Made by a program: the position numbers and the translations under genes. The notes below the pieces were generated by a model that saw nothing but the letters and a program-made list of their open reading frames with translations, made no database searches and was not told the origin of the DNA. Below, in pieces: positions 52,862 to 61,531 of a DNA stretch of 64,000 nucleotides (position 1 is its first letter; each line of letters begins with the position of its first letter). This DNA is from CAYUYV01 sp964522525 (lineage in GTDB: Bacteria; Pseudomonadota; Alphaproteobacteria; JAJFIK01), in NCBI GenBank assembly GCA_964522525.1, contig CAZFWG010000004.1:31183-95182 (forward strand), in the 5' to 3' direction.

Positions 52862-53512
52862 TCAAAAGACAAATTCTTCTGTCCGTTCGAGGCCCGGCAG
52901 AACGGGGACCGTGGCATCAAAAATGATTCTGGAACTCACATGGTCGCCGGTGCGCAGATAGAGATTCGCCCGGCCGAGGCGCCCCTCGACGATCACCACG
53001 CCCATGCGTCCGCCATCCGCCAACTGGTCGGTCCAGGCGTCGGGCACCACTTCCACACCCCCGCTCACCAGGATCGCGTCAAAAGGGCCGTGATCCGGCG
53101 CGCCCACTTTCACGTCGCCGGTCATCACGGCGGCATTGTCGACGGACAGATCCATCAAGGTGGACGTGGCGCTGGACACAAGCACCTCGTCGCTTTCAAG
53201 CCCCACCACCGTTTCCGCCATGGCGGCAAGAACGGCCGTCGAATAGCCGGTGCCGCAGGCAATATCGAGAACCACATCCGTGGACTTGATCTCAAGCGCC
53301 TGCACGAGTTTCGAGAAGGTGCGCGGATCCATCAGCGTCCGCCCCTCGCCCATATCCACGCCTTCAGCCATATAGGCGAGGCTCCGCCGGCCCTTAGGCA
53401 CGAACAGCTCTCGGGGCACGGCGAGCATCGCTTTCTGGATGCGTTTGTCGGGCACATCATTGGTGCGCACCTGGCCTTCGACCATGGTGGCGCGAGCCTT
53501 GGCAAAATCCAT
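52862..53512 (-). CDS. pcm: Protein-L-isoaspartate O-methyltransferase family protein
   Basis: A 216-residue SAM-dependent methyltransferase of the PCMT family, which repairs isoaspartyl residues. Motifs: M-V-E-G-Q-V-R-T-N-D-V near the N-terminus, the SAM-binding V-L-D-I-A-C-G-T-G-Y-S-T-A-V-L-A, and D-A-I-L-V-S-G-G-V in the lower half. Start taken at 53512, with AGGACAG upstream. It lies just upstream (reading direction) of tolC in the order seen in other alphaproteobacteria. In this family some members lack full repair activity; this cannot be told here. Confidence 0.9.
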   Translation of the reverse strand: MDFAKARATMVEGQVRTNDVPDKRIQKAMLAVPRELFVPKGRRSLAYMAEGVDMGEGRTLMDPRTFSKLVQALEIKSTDVVLDIACGTGYSTAVLAAMAETVVGLESDEVLVSSATSTLMDLSVDNAAVMTGDVKVGAPDHGPFDAILVSGGVEVVPDAWTDQLADGGRMGVVIVEGRLGRANLYLRTGDHVSSRIIFDATVPVLPGLERTEEFVF

Positions 53513-53688
53513 CTGTCCTGCTCCGGTAAAACCTGTGGCGCTTATACTGACCGGGCCGCCAATTGACAAACCCTTGCGCGGCTCGGCTGGCACGGCTCAG
53601 GAGCGGCGTGTCTGCACGATTGTGTCCGGCGACGCCCTCTGATAAGGAATGCGCTCTTAAGGTCGAAATTCGTGCTTTCGGTCCTTCA

Positions 53689-53762
53689 GGCGACGTGGCG
53701 GAGTGGTTACGCAGCGGCCTGCAAAGCCGTGTACACCGGTTCGATTCCGGTCGTCGCCTCCA
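53689..53762 (+). tRNA. tRNA-Cys (GCA)
   Basis: A 74-nt cloverleaf including CCA. The acceptor stem pairs GGCGACG with CGTCGCC, discriminator base U, and CCA is encoded at the 3' end. The anticodon loop C-T-G-C-A-A-A gives GCA, reading cysteine codons. The T arm contains GGTTCGATTCC. It lies between pcm and a cytochrome P450 gene. I saw no second copy of its 3' end nearby that would suggest an integrated element. Confidence 0.97.
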
Positions 53763-53828
53763 AATCTCTTTCAAAATGCATTTTTCTGCAGCCGGGCAGC
53801 GCCTGCGTGCCACCCGTCCGCAGGGGAA

Positions 53829-55124
53829 TCACGCCATCTGGAAACGGATGGGCAGGCGCTTCAGTCCGTTGACGAAGGTGCTTTCAATCACGGCCGGTTC
53901 CCCGTCCAAGGTCACCGATTGGAGGCGCGGCAGGAGGGTCTCGAACAGGATCCGCATTTCCTGGCGGGCCAGATGCTGACCCAAACAGACATGGGCACCA
54001 TTGCCGAACGCCAATTGCCGGTTGGGGGCCCGGTCGATGTCGAATGTATACGGATTGTCGAAGACATCCTCGTCCCGGTTTCCGGAGGCGTAACACAGCA
54101 TCATCCAGTCCCCTTTGCGCAGCCGCCGGCCCCGCAGCTCCGTGTCCGCCGTGGGCGAGCGCATGAAGGTCTTGACTGGGGTCGCCCAGCGGATGGCCTC
54201 TTCCACAAAGGCCGGCACCAGGGACAGATCGCCTTTCAGGCGCCGCAGAAGATCCGGATGGGTTGCAAGAGCCCACATGGCCGCCGCCGTCGACGAGGAC
54301 GTCGTGTCATGGCCGGCGCTGGCCACGATGATGTAGTAGCCTGCGGCTTCCCGCTCCCCGATGGGCGCACCGTCGATGGTCGCATGGGCGATCAGGCTTG
54401 CCAGATCGTCCCGGGGATTGACCCGCCGGTCGGCGCTGATGCCTTCGAAATAGGCCGAAAACTCCGCCACCACCCCGGCAATGATTTCGGCAAACTGCTC
54501 CGTTGAAAGAGCATCCATAAAGCGCGCGGTGTCCGGATCCTGGGGACCGAAGATCTCCTGGGTCAGTTTCAACATCAGCGGAAAATCCGCCTCCGGAACG
54601 CCCAGAATGTTCATCACCACTTCCAGGGGATAGTTGAGCGCCACGTCGGCGACGAAATCGCAGGCGCCCCCCTTGGAGGCCATATGGGCGACGGTCTTGT
54701 CGGCAATGGCCTGAATGTCGTCCGTGCGCTTCTTGAGATTGGCCGGGGTGAACCAGGCCTGGGTCAGGAGCCGGTATTTCATGTGATCCGGCGCATCCAT
54801 CTGCACCAGGGAACGGACCAGATGGGGCGAGCCGGCGATTTCCGTGACGCGGGCAATCGTCGCCTTGTTGGAAAGCGTCGTGGCGCGCACCCCGCTATGG
54901 AAAAGGGCATTGTCCCGGCTCACCCGGAGGATGTCCTCGTGTTTGGTCACCACCCAGAACGGGTCAAAACCCTCTACTTCCGCATAGCCCAGCGGGTTGT
55001 TGGCGCGCAACCAGTGATAGGTCTCAAAGATCCGTTCATTGGCATAAGCCGTCGGATCCACAAGATTGGCCGCCAGGTCCGCCGGAATCCGGCAGTCCTC
55101 TGGGTCCAGCAATTCTGTCGGCAT
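53829..55124 (-). CDS. Cytochrome P450
   Basis: A 431-residue soluble bacterial P450. The I-helix oxygen-activation motif is A-G-H-D-T-T-S, the K-helix ExxR is E-E-A-I-R, and the haem-binding motif is F-G-N-G-A-H-V-C-L-G-Q with axial ligand C380. The N-terminus has no membrane anchor. Possible substrates include steroids, terpenes or fatty acids; not assigned. There is no adjacent ferredoxin or reductase gene in the window. AAGGGG lies 7 nt upstream of the ATG. It is divergent from the M14 peptidase gene and convergent with the tRNA. Confidence 0.93.
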   Translation of the reverse strand: MPTELLDPEDCRIPADLAANLVDPTAYANERIFETYHWLRANNPLGYAEVEGFDPFWVVTKHEDILRVSRDNALFHSGVRATTLSNKATIARVTEIAGSPHLVRSLVQMDAPDHMKYRLLTQAWFTPANLKKRTDDIQAIADKTVAHMASKGGACDFVADVALNYPLEVVMNILGVPEADFPLMLKLTQEIFGPQDPDTARFMDALSTEQFAEIIAGVVAEFSAYFEGISADRRVNPRDDLASLIAHATIDGAPIGEREAAGYYIIVASAGHDTTSSSTAAAMWALATHPDLLRRLKGDLSLVPAFVEEAIRWATPVKTFMRSPTADTELRGRRLRKGDWMMLCYASGNRDEDVFDNPYTFDIDRAPNRQLAFGNGAHVCLGQHLARQEMRILFETLLPRLQSVTLDGEPAVIESTFVNGLKRLPIRFQMA

Positions 55125-55360
55125 GGTTCAGCCCCTTCCCTTGGCCCCAGGCATTTCCGTCCCCTCGTGCCCACCTCATTTGGATTTTCTTTTCGGTCCA
55201 TCTCCCACGGTCACAACCAAAGTATAATCACATTTGTGGAAAAGTCAGATCCCCGTGTTTCGGGGTAGCCCGGATCGGGCGTCTCCCCTTTTCGCCAAAC
55301 CCGGCGCCTCTGCTATGCTTTGCGCAATGTGGATTTTTGCTTTGTTTTGGGGGCTTTCCC

Positions 55361-58027
55361 ATGGTTGGAATTGTGCGGTTTTGGGTTGTGTTGTTTGGGG
55401 TTCTTCTCGCCAGCAGGGCGGCGGCTGCCCCTTTCCTTGAGGTCGAAACCGACCCGGCCGTGCCCAGTCTGGAAGAAGTGATCGGCCACGCCCCCGGAGA
55501 GCGGATCACCCGATCGGACGATGCCGTCCGCTATCTCGAGGCGCTGGAAGCGGCCATGCCCGGCCGCATCAAGCTCGAGACCTATGCCCGGTCCTGGCAG
55601 GGACGCCCGCTGATCTATGCCGTGATCTCCTCGGCTGAAAACATGGCGCGGCTCGAGACCATCAAGACCAATCTCGCCACCCTGGCCGCAGGCGACGGGT
55701 TGAGCCGGGGTGAGATCGCTCAGATTACGGAACGCACCCCCGCCGTGACCTGGCTGTCCTATGGTGTCCATGGGGACGAAATCTCGACCACCGATGCGGC
55801 CCTGGCGCTTGCCCATCATCTTCTGGCGGCCCGGAACGACGCCGTGGTCGATAAGATCCTGGCGGAGACGATCGTGGTGATCGACCCCAACCAGAACCCC
55901 GATGGCCGCGACCGCTTCGTGCACTCCTTCGTGTCCGCCCTCGGACTGGAGGCCCTGGCCGACCGTTATACCGCCGAACACGACCAGCCCTGGCCCCGTG
56001 GACGCCTCAACCACTATCTCTTCGACATGAATCGGGACTGGTTCGCCCTCACTCAACCGGAAACGCGCGGACGGGTGAAGGCCATCCTGGAATGGCACCC
56101 GGTCGTGGTCGTCGACGCCCACGAAATGGGCGGTGATCAGAGCTTTTTCTTTCCCCCAGCCGCCGAGCCCTTTAACCCCAACATCACCGATGCCCAGCGC
56201 CAGAAACAGGTGTTGATCGGCCGGAACCACGCCCGCTGGTTCGACAACAACGGCATCGACTTTTTCACCCGCGAAATCTTCGACGCGTTCTATCCCGGCT
56301 ATGGCGATATGTGGCCCACCCTGAACGGCGCCATCGCCATGACCTACGAACAGGGTTCAGCGCGGGGTCTGCGCTTCACCAAGAATGACGGCCGTGAACT
56401 GACCTATCGGGAGGGCGTGAAGAACCATTTCATTGCGACCCTGTCCACGGCCGAGGTCGTCGCCGACAACAAAGATCGTTTCCTCACCGATTATGCCGCC
56501 TACCGGGCCTCCGCCGTGGCCGACGGGCGCAATTCCACGGCCCGCTATTTCGTGATTGATCTGGCCACGCGCCGGTGGCAGGCCGAACGGCTGGGCCGCC
56601 GGCTTGCTGCCCAGGGCGTGAAAGTGGTCCGTGTCGAGGGACCGGCCGCCTTTTGCGGGGTCGACTACCGGGACGGCGCGCTTGTCGTGGACCGGGCCCA
56701 GCCCAATGGCCGGCTCATCTCCACGCTCCTTGATCGGAATACACCGTTGCCGGATGAGTTCATGGCGGAACAGGAGAACAGGCGCGATCGGGGCCTTGAT
56801 CACGAACTCTATGACGTGACGGCCTGGTCCCTGCCCCTCATGGATGGGGTGGCGGTCTCGACCTGCGGGCGCATCGCCCTCGGCGGCGCCGAAGCGCTGG
56901 CCGCGGACGCGGAGATCCCGGCCCGCGTCAAAGGAACGGGGCAATATGGCTATGCGGTGCCGTGGAGCGATGCAGGCCAGGCCAAACTCGTCTTGGCGGC
57001 GCTCGCGGAAGGCTTGACCGGCAAGGCGACGGAGGAGGCCTTCGTCGTCAATGGACGCCGCTTCCCCAAAGGCACCGCGGTGTTCACCACGGCGGCCAAT
57101 AGCCCGGCGCTCGGCGACCGGCTGCGGGCGCTTGCCACCCGCATCGGCGCGGAAGTCGTGGCCCTGGGCTCAAGCTGGGTCGAGGACGGCCCCAATTACG
57201 GCAGCGCCAAATTCCGGTCCTTGAAGAAGGTGAAAATCGCCATGGCCTGGGGCGAAGGCGTCAACCCGCTTTCCGCCGGGGCCACGCGCTATGTCATCGA
57301 GCGGGATCTCGGCGTGCCGGTGTCGCCGATCCGAACCCGGACAATAGCCCGCGCCAATCTCGACCTCTATGACGCCGTGATCGTTCCCGAGGTCTATTTT
57401 GGGTTCCAGACACGCCTCGGAAAGGGCGGCGCGGCAGCGCTCAAAGCTTTTGTCGATCGGGGCGGCGTCCTGATCGGTTTCGGCTCCGCCGTTGATGCCC
57501 TTGCGGACGACCCCATGGATCTGCTGTCGACAACACGCGAGACCGCCTTCCGGGACGATGACGACGAGAGCCCGTCCGGCGACGATGACGCGGAGGACGG
57601 CCCGATGCCGGGCACGCGCATCGAAGAGACGGAAGGCTACCGCGCCCTGATCGCGGACCGGAAGAAGAGCCCGGAAGACGTACCGGGCGTTCTCGTGAAG
57701 GTCGTGGCCGATCCGGACCATTGGCTGGCCTCCGGATACGAGGAGGCCACGGCGCTCCTTACCGGGCGGCGCATCTATCGCCCCTTGAACGAGGCAGAGG
57801 GCACCAATGTGTTCCGCTTCGCCGGCGCCGACGATCTCTTGACCAGCGGCTATCTGTGGGAGGAAAACCGGCTGCAGCTTGCCTACAAGCCCTTCGTGAT
57901 GGCCGAGCCCCACGGCGATGGTCTTGTCATCGCCTTTACCCAGAGCCCGACGACGCGGGCCTATCTCAACGGGCTGACCCTTCTTTTGGCCAATGCCTTT
58001 GTACTGGGACCCGCCCACACCGACTAG
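55361..58027 (+). CDS. M14-family zinc carboxypeptidase-like protein
   Basis: An 888-residue exported protein. The signal peptide is about residues 1-22. The N-terminal half is an M14 domain: Y-G-V-H-G-D-E-I-S gives zinc ligands H137 and E140, and V-V-V-D-A-H-E-M-G-G gives H254. Other M14-like patches are D-P-N-Q-N-P-D-G-R-D and N-H-Y-L-F-D-M-N-R-D-W-F. The C-terminal half (about 500-888) includes a GATase/Rossmann-like region and a short Asp/Glu-rich insertion near residue 730. Secreted M14 enzymes of this size are known in many Gram-negative bacteria. GGGGG precedes the ATG by 8 nt. A REP-like hairpin follows. Confidence 0.9.
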   Translation: MVGIVRFWVVLFGVLLASRAAAAPFLEVETDPAVPSLEEVIGHAPGERITRSDDAVRYLEALEAAMPGRIKLETYARSWQGRPLIYAVISSAENMARLETIKTNLATLAAGDGLSRGEIAQITERTPAVTWLSYGVHGDEISTTDAALALAHHLLAARNDAVVDKILAETIVVIDPNQNPDGRDRFVHSFVSALGLEALADRYTAEHDQPWPRGRLNHYLFDMNRDWFALTQPETRGRVKAILEWHPVVVVDAHEMGGDQSFFFPPAAEPFNPNITDAQRQKQVLIGRNHARWFDNNGIDFFTREIFDAFYPGYGDMWPTLNGAIAMTYEQGSARGLRFTKNDGRELTYREGVKNHFIATLSTAEVVADNKDRFLTDYAAYRASAVADGRNSTARYFVIDLATRRWQAERLGRRLAAQGVKVVRVEGPAAFCGVDYRDGALVVDRAQPNGRLISTLLDRNTPLPDEFMAEQENRRDRGLDHELYDVTAWSLPLMDGVAVSTCGRIALGGAEALAADAEIPARVKGTGQYGYAVPWSDAGQAKLVLAALAEGLTGKATEEAFVVNGRRFPKGTAVFTTAANSPALGDRLRALATRIGAEVVALGSSWVEDGPNYGSAKFRSLKKVKIAMAWGEGVNPLSAGATRYVIERDLGVPVSPIRTRTIARANLDLYDAVIVPEVYFGFQTRLGKGGAAALKAFVDRGGVLIGFGSAVDALADDPMDLLSTTRETAFRDDDDESPSGDDDAEDGPMPGTRIEETEGYRALIADRKKSPEDVPGVLVKVVADPDHWLASGYEEATALLTGRRIYRPLNEAEGTNVFRFAGADDLLTSGYLWEENRLQLAYKPFVMAEPHGDGLVIAFTQSPTTRAYLNGLTLLLANAFVLGPAHTD

Positions 58028-58127
58028 AGCGCCTTCAATTTATTCCGAGTCATGAAGGCGCTCTATATCTTTGATTTGTTGCGTTTTCGAACCACAAAAC
58101 CGCTCACACTTTTGCTGAAAACGCTCT
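58026..58127. repeat. REP-like palindromic intergenic element
   Basis: A mosaic of inverted repeats just after the M14 gene. The first part is a perfect 12-bp stem (AGAGCGCCTTCA at 58026-58037 with TGAAGGCGCTCT at 58053-58064). The second part ends with GAAAACGCTCT and contains CAAAAGTGTGAGCGGTTTTGTG on the minus strand, which resembles the CAAAAGTGGxxxCCGGTTTT core of REP-type repeats recalled from other alphaproteobacteria. It may also act as the terminator of the M14 gene. Confidence 0.7.
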
Positions 58128-58202
58128 AGGGTCGGGCGGGACCCGCAGAAGGACGGGCTCGGATGGTGAGACTGGCCGTCGCCGGCACACTTGGGGACGA
58201 GG

Positions 58203-58823
58203 ATGGAACGGCTCAAGACCTCGAGAGCGGCGCCTGAACCGACGTCTCAACTGCTGCATCGCTTTGCCCATGAAAGCGATGCCGACCCGGTGAGCGTTTC
58301 CGAGATCGCTAAGGGGCTTAAGGATCAGACCTTGGGCTTCACGCTCCTGCTTTTCTCTCTTCCCTGCGCCCTGCCCATGCCGCCCGGATTCCCAACCCTG
58401 GCGGGTTTCGTCATTGTACTGATCTCATTTCATTTGATTACGGGCATACGGACGCTCTGGCTGCCCCGTTGGATCGGCAAGCGGACCATCAGCCGGGAAA
58501 ATGTGCGTAATCTGGTGGAGCGGGCGCTGCCCAGCATCCGCTGGCTGGAGCGCTTCTGCAAGCCGCGCTTCGCCCTGTTCACGCAACGCCTCTTCCGTAT
58601 CGTGATCGGTGTCACGACCCTGGTGATGGGCATCATCCTGATCCTGCCCATTCCCATTCTCGGCAATATCACGCCGGGGCTTGCCGTGGCGGTCATCGCC
58701 CTGGGCCTCACCGCTCGCGATGGTCTCCTGGTCCTGCTCGGACTGATCCTGTCGGCGGGCGCGGCTCTCTTCACCTGGACCATGGTCTGGGCCGCCGTCA
58801 AGGGCGTGAGCTACACCTTCTGA
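58203..58823 (+). CDS. exoD: ExoD-like exopolysaccharide-synthesis membrane protein
   Basis: A 206-residue membrane protein. The N-terminal 35 residues are cytoplasmic (S-Q-L-L-H-R-F-A), followed by hydrophobic helices near 50-62, 64-85, and a C-terminal hairpin at about 130-205. The motif L-L-L-F-S-L-P-C-A-L-P-M-P-P-G-F-P-T (a pattern of short phrases) is typical of ExoD, a protein whose mutants in Sinorhizobium have altered exopolysaccharide and nodulation. The exact activity is unknown. ATG 58203 is chosen over a TTG at 58191 because the latter lacks a suitable ribosome-binding site. Confidence 0.88.
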   Translation: MERLKTSRAAPEPTSQLLHRFAHESDADPVSVSEIAKGLKDQTLGFTLLLFSLPCALPMPPGFPTLAGFVIVLISFHLITGIRTLWLPRWIGKRTISRENVRNLVERALPSIRWLERFCKPRFALFTQRLFRIVIGVTTLVMGIILILPIPILGNITPGLAVAVIALGLTARDGLLVLLGLILSAGAALFTWTMVWAAVKGVSYTF

Positions 58824-58840
58824 CGACGGACCATGATGGG

Positions 58841-59437
58841 TCAGCTTTTCAGATGCTTCTCCCCGGACCAGCCATGGGGGGCCAGACGGGCCTTGGCGAA
58901 CTGGGCCGGATCGCTTTCAAGCTCCGTTGCCATGGTGTCATTCCAGCGATTGAGAAAGCCGAACATGGCAATGACGGCGATGATCTCCACGATTTCGTCA
59001 TCGCTGAAATGCGCCTTGAGCGCATCAAAATCCGCATCCGTCACGGCATTGGGCACCTGGGCGGCCCCTTGGGCCACGCGGAAGGCCGCCTTTTCCCCAT
59101 CCGTAAACAGATCACTGCGCTCGAAATCCCACAAGGCATCGATTTTCGCCGTCTCCTCGCCGGCGCGATCCACAAGCGCCGCCGAATGGGCCATGCAATA
59201 GCCGCAGCCCGCCGAGCGGCTCGCGACATGTCCGATCATCTGTTTGAACGCCGTCGTGAGGCGCCCGGCCGGCGCGGTGATCTGAAACGCGAGCTGACCG
59301 ATGGCGTTCAGGATCTCCGGATTGCGCGCCAGGGTGAGCATGGAATTGGGCACAAATCCCATATGGGCCTCGACCGTCTGCCAGACCGGTTCATAATCGG
59401 ACAGCGCTTCGCGGGAGAGCGGCGTGATGCGTGGCAT
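58841..59437 (-). CDS. Carboxymuconolactone decarboxylase/AhpD-like protein
   Basis: A 198-residue protein of the AhpD-like alpha-helical fold. The redox motif is G-C-G-Y-C-M-A-H-S-A, i.e. C-x-x-C plus His, as in peroxidase-related enzymes that reduce AhpC or alkyl peroxides. M-P-R-I-T-P-L at 59437 is the family start and has AGAGGG 8 nt upstream. It is cytosolic, without signal. Possible function in peroxide resistance; enzymatic role not proven. It lies on the minus strand, convergent with exoD. Confidence 0.88.
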   Translation of the reverse strand: MPRITPLSREALSDYEPVWQTVEAHMGFVPNSMLTLARNPEILNAIGQLAFQITAPAGRLTTAFKQMIGHVASRSAGCGYCMAHSAALVDRAGEETAKIDALWDFERSDLFTDGEKAAFRVAQGAAQVPNAVTDADFDALKAHFSDDEIVEIIAVIAMFGFLNRWNDTMATELESDPAQFAKARLAPHGWSGEKHLKS

Positions 59438-59631
59438 GGAATAACCCTCTTTTCGCGGTGACATTTTATTCAGCCTGCGGACACCCTTAGAGCACGAGGA
59501 AGGGAGCAGAAGCCGCAAACCCAGTCTTGAAATGGGCTCTGAGCCGCAACAGACAACAAGATCCGCTCCCGAGCCGGGGCTTTCTCCGTCAACAAACCGT
59601 GTTCCGTATCCGGCGGGCCTTCACATTCCGG

Positions 59632-61209
59632 TCAACGGGTGGCGCCGTCCTGCGCATCCGGCCCGTCGACCGCACCGGCCAGGGCCCGGCGGATGACCTT
59701 GCCATTGGCCGTGCGGGGCAGGCTTTCCAGAAAATGAAACGCCCGCGGCACCTTGTAGGCCGCAAGGTGCTCGGCCACGAAGGCGGACAAGGCCTCCTTG
59801 TCCGGTGGCAGGGTCGGGTCCCGTGGCACGCAGAATGCCGCGATGACTTTCACGTCTTCGCGCACCTGCATTTCCGTGACCGCCACTTCGGCAATCTCCG
59901 GGTGAAGAAGAAGGGCAGCTTCCACCTCTCCCGGCGAGACGCGATAGCCCATGGCGTTCATGACATCGTCGGCCCGGCCCTGGAACCAGACATAACCATC
60001 CTCGTCCATGGACGCCAGATCTCCGCCCACGAACCATGCCCCCCGGGTCACGGCCGCGTCCTCCTGGGGACGGTTCCAATAGCCCAGCATCAATCCGGGG
60101 TCGGACCGGTGAACGGCGAGCAGCCCGATTTCATTGGGAGCCAGGGGCGTCTCCCCGCCTTCCACGGGCAGGATCGCCACTTTGCGGCCCCTCTGGGGCT
60201 TGCCGGGCGAGCCGGGTTTGGGCGGGACGGCGGGCGCGCTCGAGATATAGGTGGAGCATTCGCTCATGCCGAGCGCCTCATAAAGCGGCGTGCCCGTCGC
60301 CGCCCGCCACTGGTCGGCAAGGCCGGGCGCCAATGCCTCCCCGGCGGTCAGACCATGGCGCAGGCTTGCGAAACAGCGGACATCATCCGCCGCATATTTC
60401 AGAATGCGCCGGTAGAGCGACGGAACCGCCGCGAACAGGCTGGCCCCATAGGCCGCGATCAGGCGGGGCCAGACCCGAGGGTCCTTGGGCCCGTTATAGA
60501 CCACCGTCGTCGCCCCGTTGGCCCACGGATCGGTCAGACCCACCCCTAACGTATAGGTCCAATTGAAGGCCCCCGCGTGGAGAATGATATCGTCCGGGTG
60601 GATATCATACCAGCCCTCATACATGGGCCGGCGTCCCCAGGCGGAACGTTGCGCATGGACAACGCCCTTCGGGCGTCCGCTCGTGCCCGATGTATAGACC
60701 AGAAAAGCGGGATCCTCCGCATGGCTCTCATAGTAGCCGACCGCCGGCTCATGGACCTTGAGCGCCTCAATCGCCCCGGCGTCCATCACACGGACCCCTT
60801 TCGGCACATCCTCAAAGGCCAGATCCGTCGACACGGCCAGCACATGGGCCTGCGCGTCCTCCAGGATGAACCGCACTTCCGCCGGGGTCAGTTGGGCCGA
60901 GCTCGGCAGTGCCACGCAACCCGCCGCGATCGCCCCGAAAAAAAGCAAAGGATAATCGCTCGTATTGTCGAGACGGATCAGGATCCGGGTTCCGGGGCCG
61001 ATGCCCTGTGCCCTCAGACCTGCCGCGACCCGGCGCACGGCCTCATCCAGGGCACCATAAGACCACTGCTCGGCCGCCTCCGGAGGAGCATCCGCATCAT
61101 GAACAACGATCAGGGCCGTCTTGTCGGCACGCCGGATGGCGGGATCGCCCCCCAGACAATACCGCGCCAGATTGAAGCGCGGCGGGACGGGTTCGGTGGC
61201 AGACGTCAT
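59632..61209 (-). CDS. AMP-dependent acyl-CoA synthetase
   Basis: A 525-residue member of the ANL (acyl/aryl-CoA ligase) family. Motifs: Y-T-S-G-T-S-G-R-P-K-G-V (the ATP-binding P-loop), Y-E-A-L-G-M-S-E-C-S (A5-like), G-D-L-A-S-M-D-E-D-G-Y-V-W-F-Q-G-R-A-D-D and R-T-A-N-G-K-V-I-R-R (the A10 Lys). It activates a short/medium or aromatic acid to its CoA ester. The choice of acid is unknown. Start set at 61209 (M-T-S-A-T-E-P) with AGAGGAT about 10 nt upstream. Divergent from fhs. Confidence 0.92.
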   Translation of the reverse strand: MTSATEPVPPRFNLARYCLGGDPAIRRADKTALIVVHDADAPPEAAEQWSYGALDEAVRRVAAGLRAQGIGPGTRILIRLDNTSDYPLLFFGAIAAGCVALPSSAQLTPAEVRFILEDAQAHVLAVSTDLAFEDVPKGVRVMDAGAIEALKVHEPAVGYYESHAEDPAFLVYTSGTSGRPKGVVHAQRSAWGRRPMYEGWYDIHPDDIILHAGAFNWTYTLGVGLTDPWANGATTVVYNGPKDPRVWPRLIAAYGASLFAAVPSLYRRILKYAADDVRCFASLRHGLTAGEALAPGLADQWRAATGTPLYEALGMSECSTYISSAPAVPPKPGSPGKPQRGRKVAILPVEGGETPLAPNEIGLLAVHRSDPGLMLGYWNRPQEDAAVTRGAWFVGGDLASMDEDGYVWFQGRADDVMNAMGYRVSPGEVEAALLLHPEIAEVAVTEMQVREDVKVIAAFCVPRDPTLPPDKEALSAFVAEHLAAYKVPRAFHFLESLPRTANGKVIRRALAGAVDGPDAQDGATR

Positions 61210-61531
61210 GGTGGCGATTATCCTCTTCCCCCCTTTGGCCCGGAACCCGGTCGCACCCGGTCCGTGGCCGTCAAGGGCCTCACCCCCCGGCGGGTGTGGC
61301 CCACACAATGCCGCCGTGCCGGTTCAGCAGGTGAGACGATACCGCATTCCGGCGCCGAAAGGGTAAAAAGCGGACGGCACCCAAGGGACATCCGGGGGCG
61401 CCACGATGGCCCCGGCTTGGGTTCGGCGCCCCATATCGGATAGGCTACCCGGGACCCATGGCATGGCTTGGCCAAGGTGGCCCCGCGCGCCATCATTCCC
61501 ATACGTTCTTCACGACAAGCGGAACCCGACC
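61210..61531. other. Divergent intergenic region upstream of fhs
   Basis: About 320 bp between the acyl-CoA synthetase and fhs starts. It must contain promoters for both. I see no clear riboswitch or operator; there is no strong ribosome-binding site directly before fhs ATG 61532 (AGCGGAACC is the nearest purine-rich tract). Confidence 0.45.

Noticed and set aside
53689..53762. tRNA-Cys as attachment site of an integrated element
   Set aside because: No integrase gene and no second copy of the tRNA 3' end were noticed; the flanking genes (pcm, P450) look chromosomal.
61210..61531. Riboswitch upstream of fhs
   Set aside because: I could not find a conserved folate-riboswitch-like core or terminator stem; a covariance search would be needed to say otherwise.
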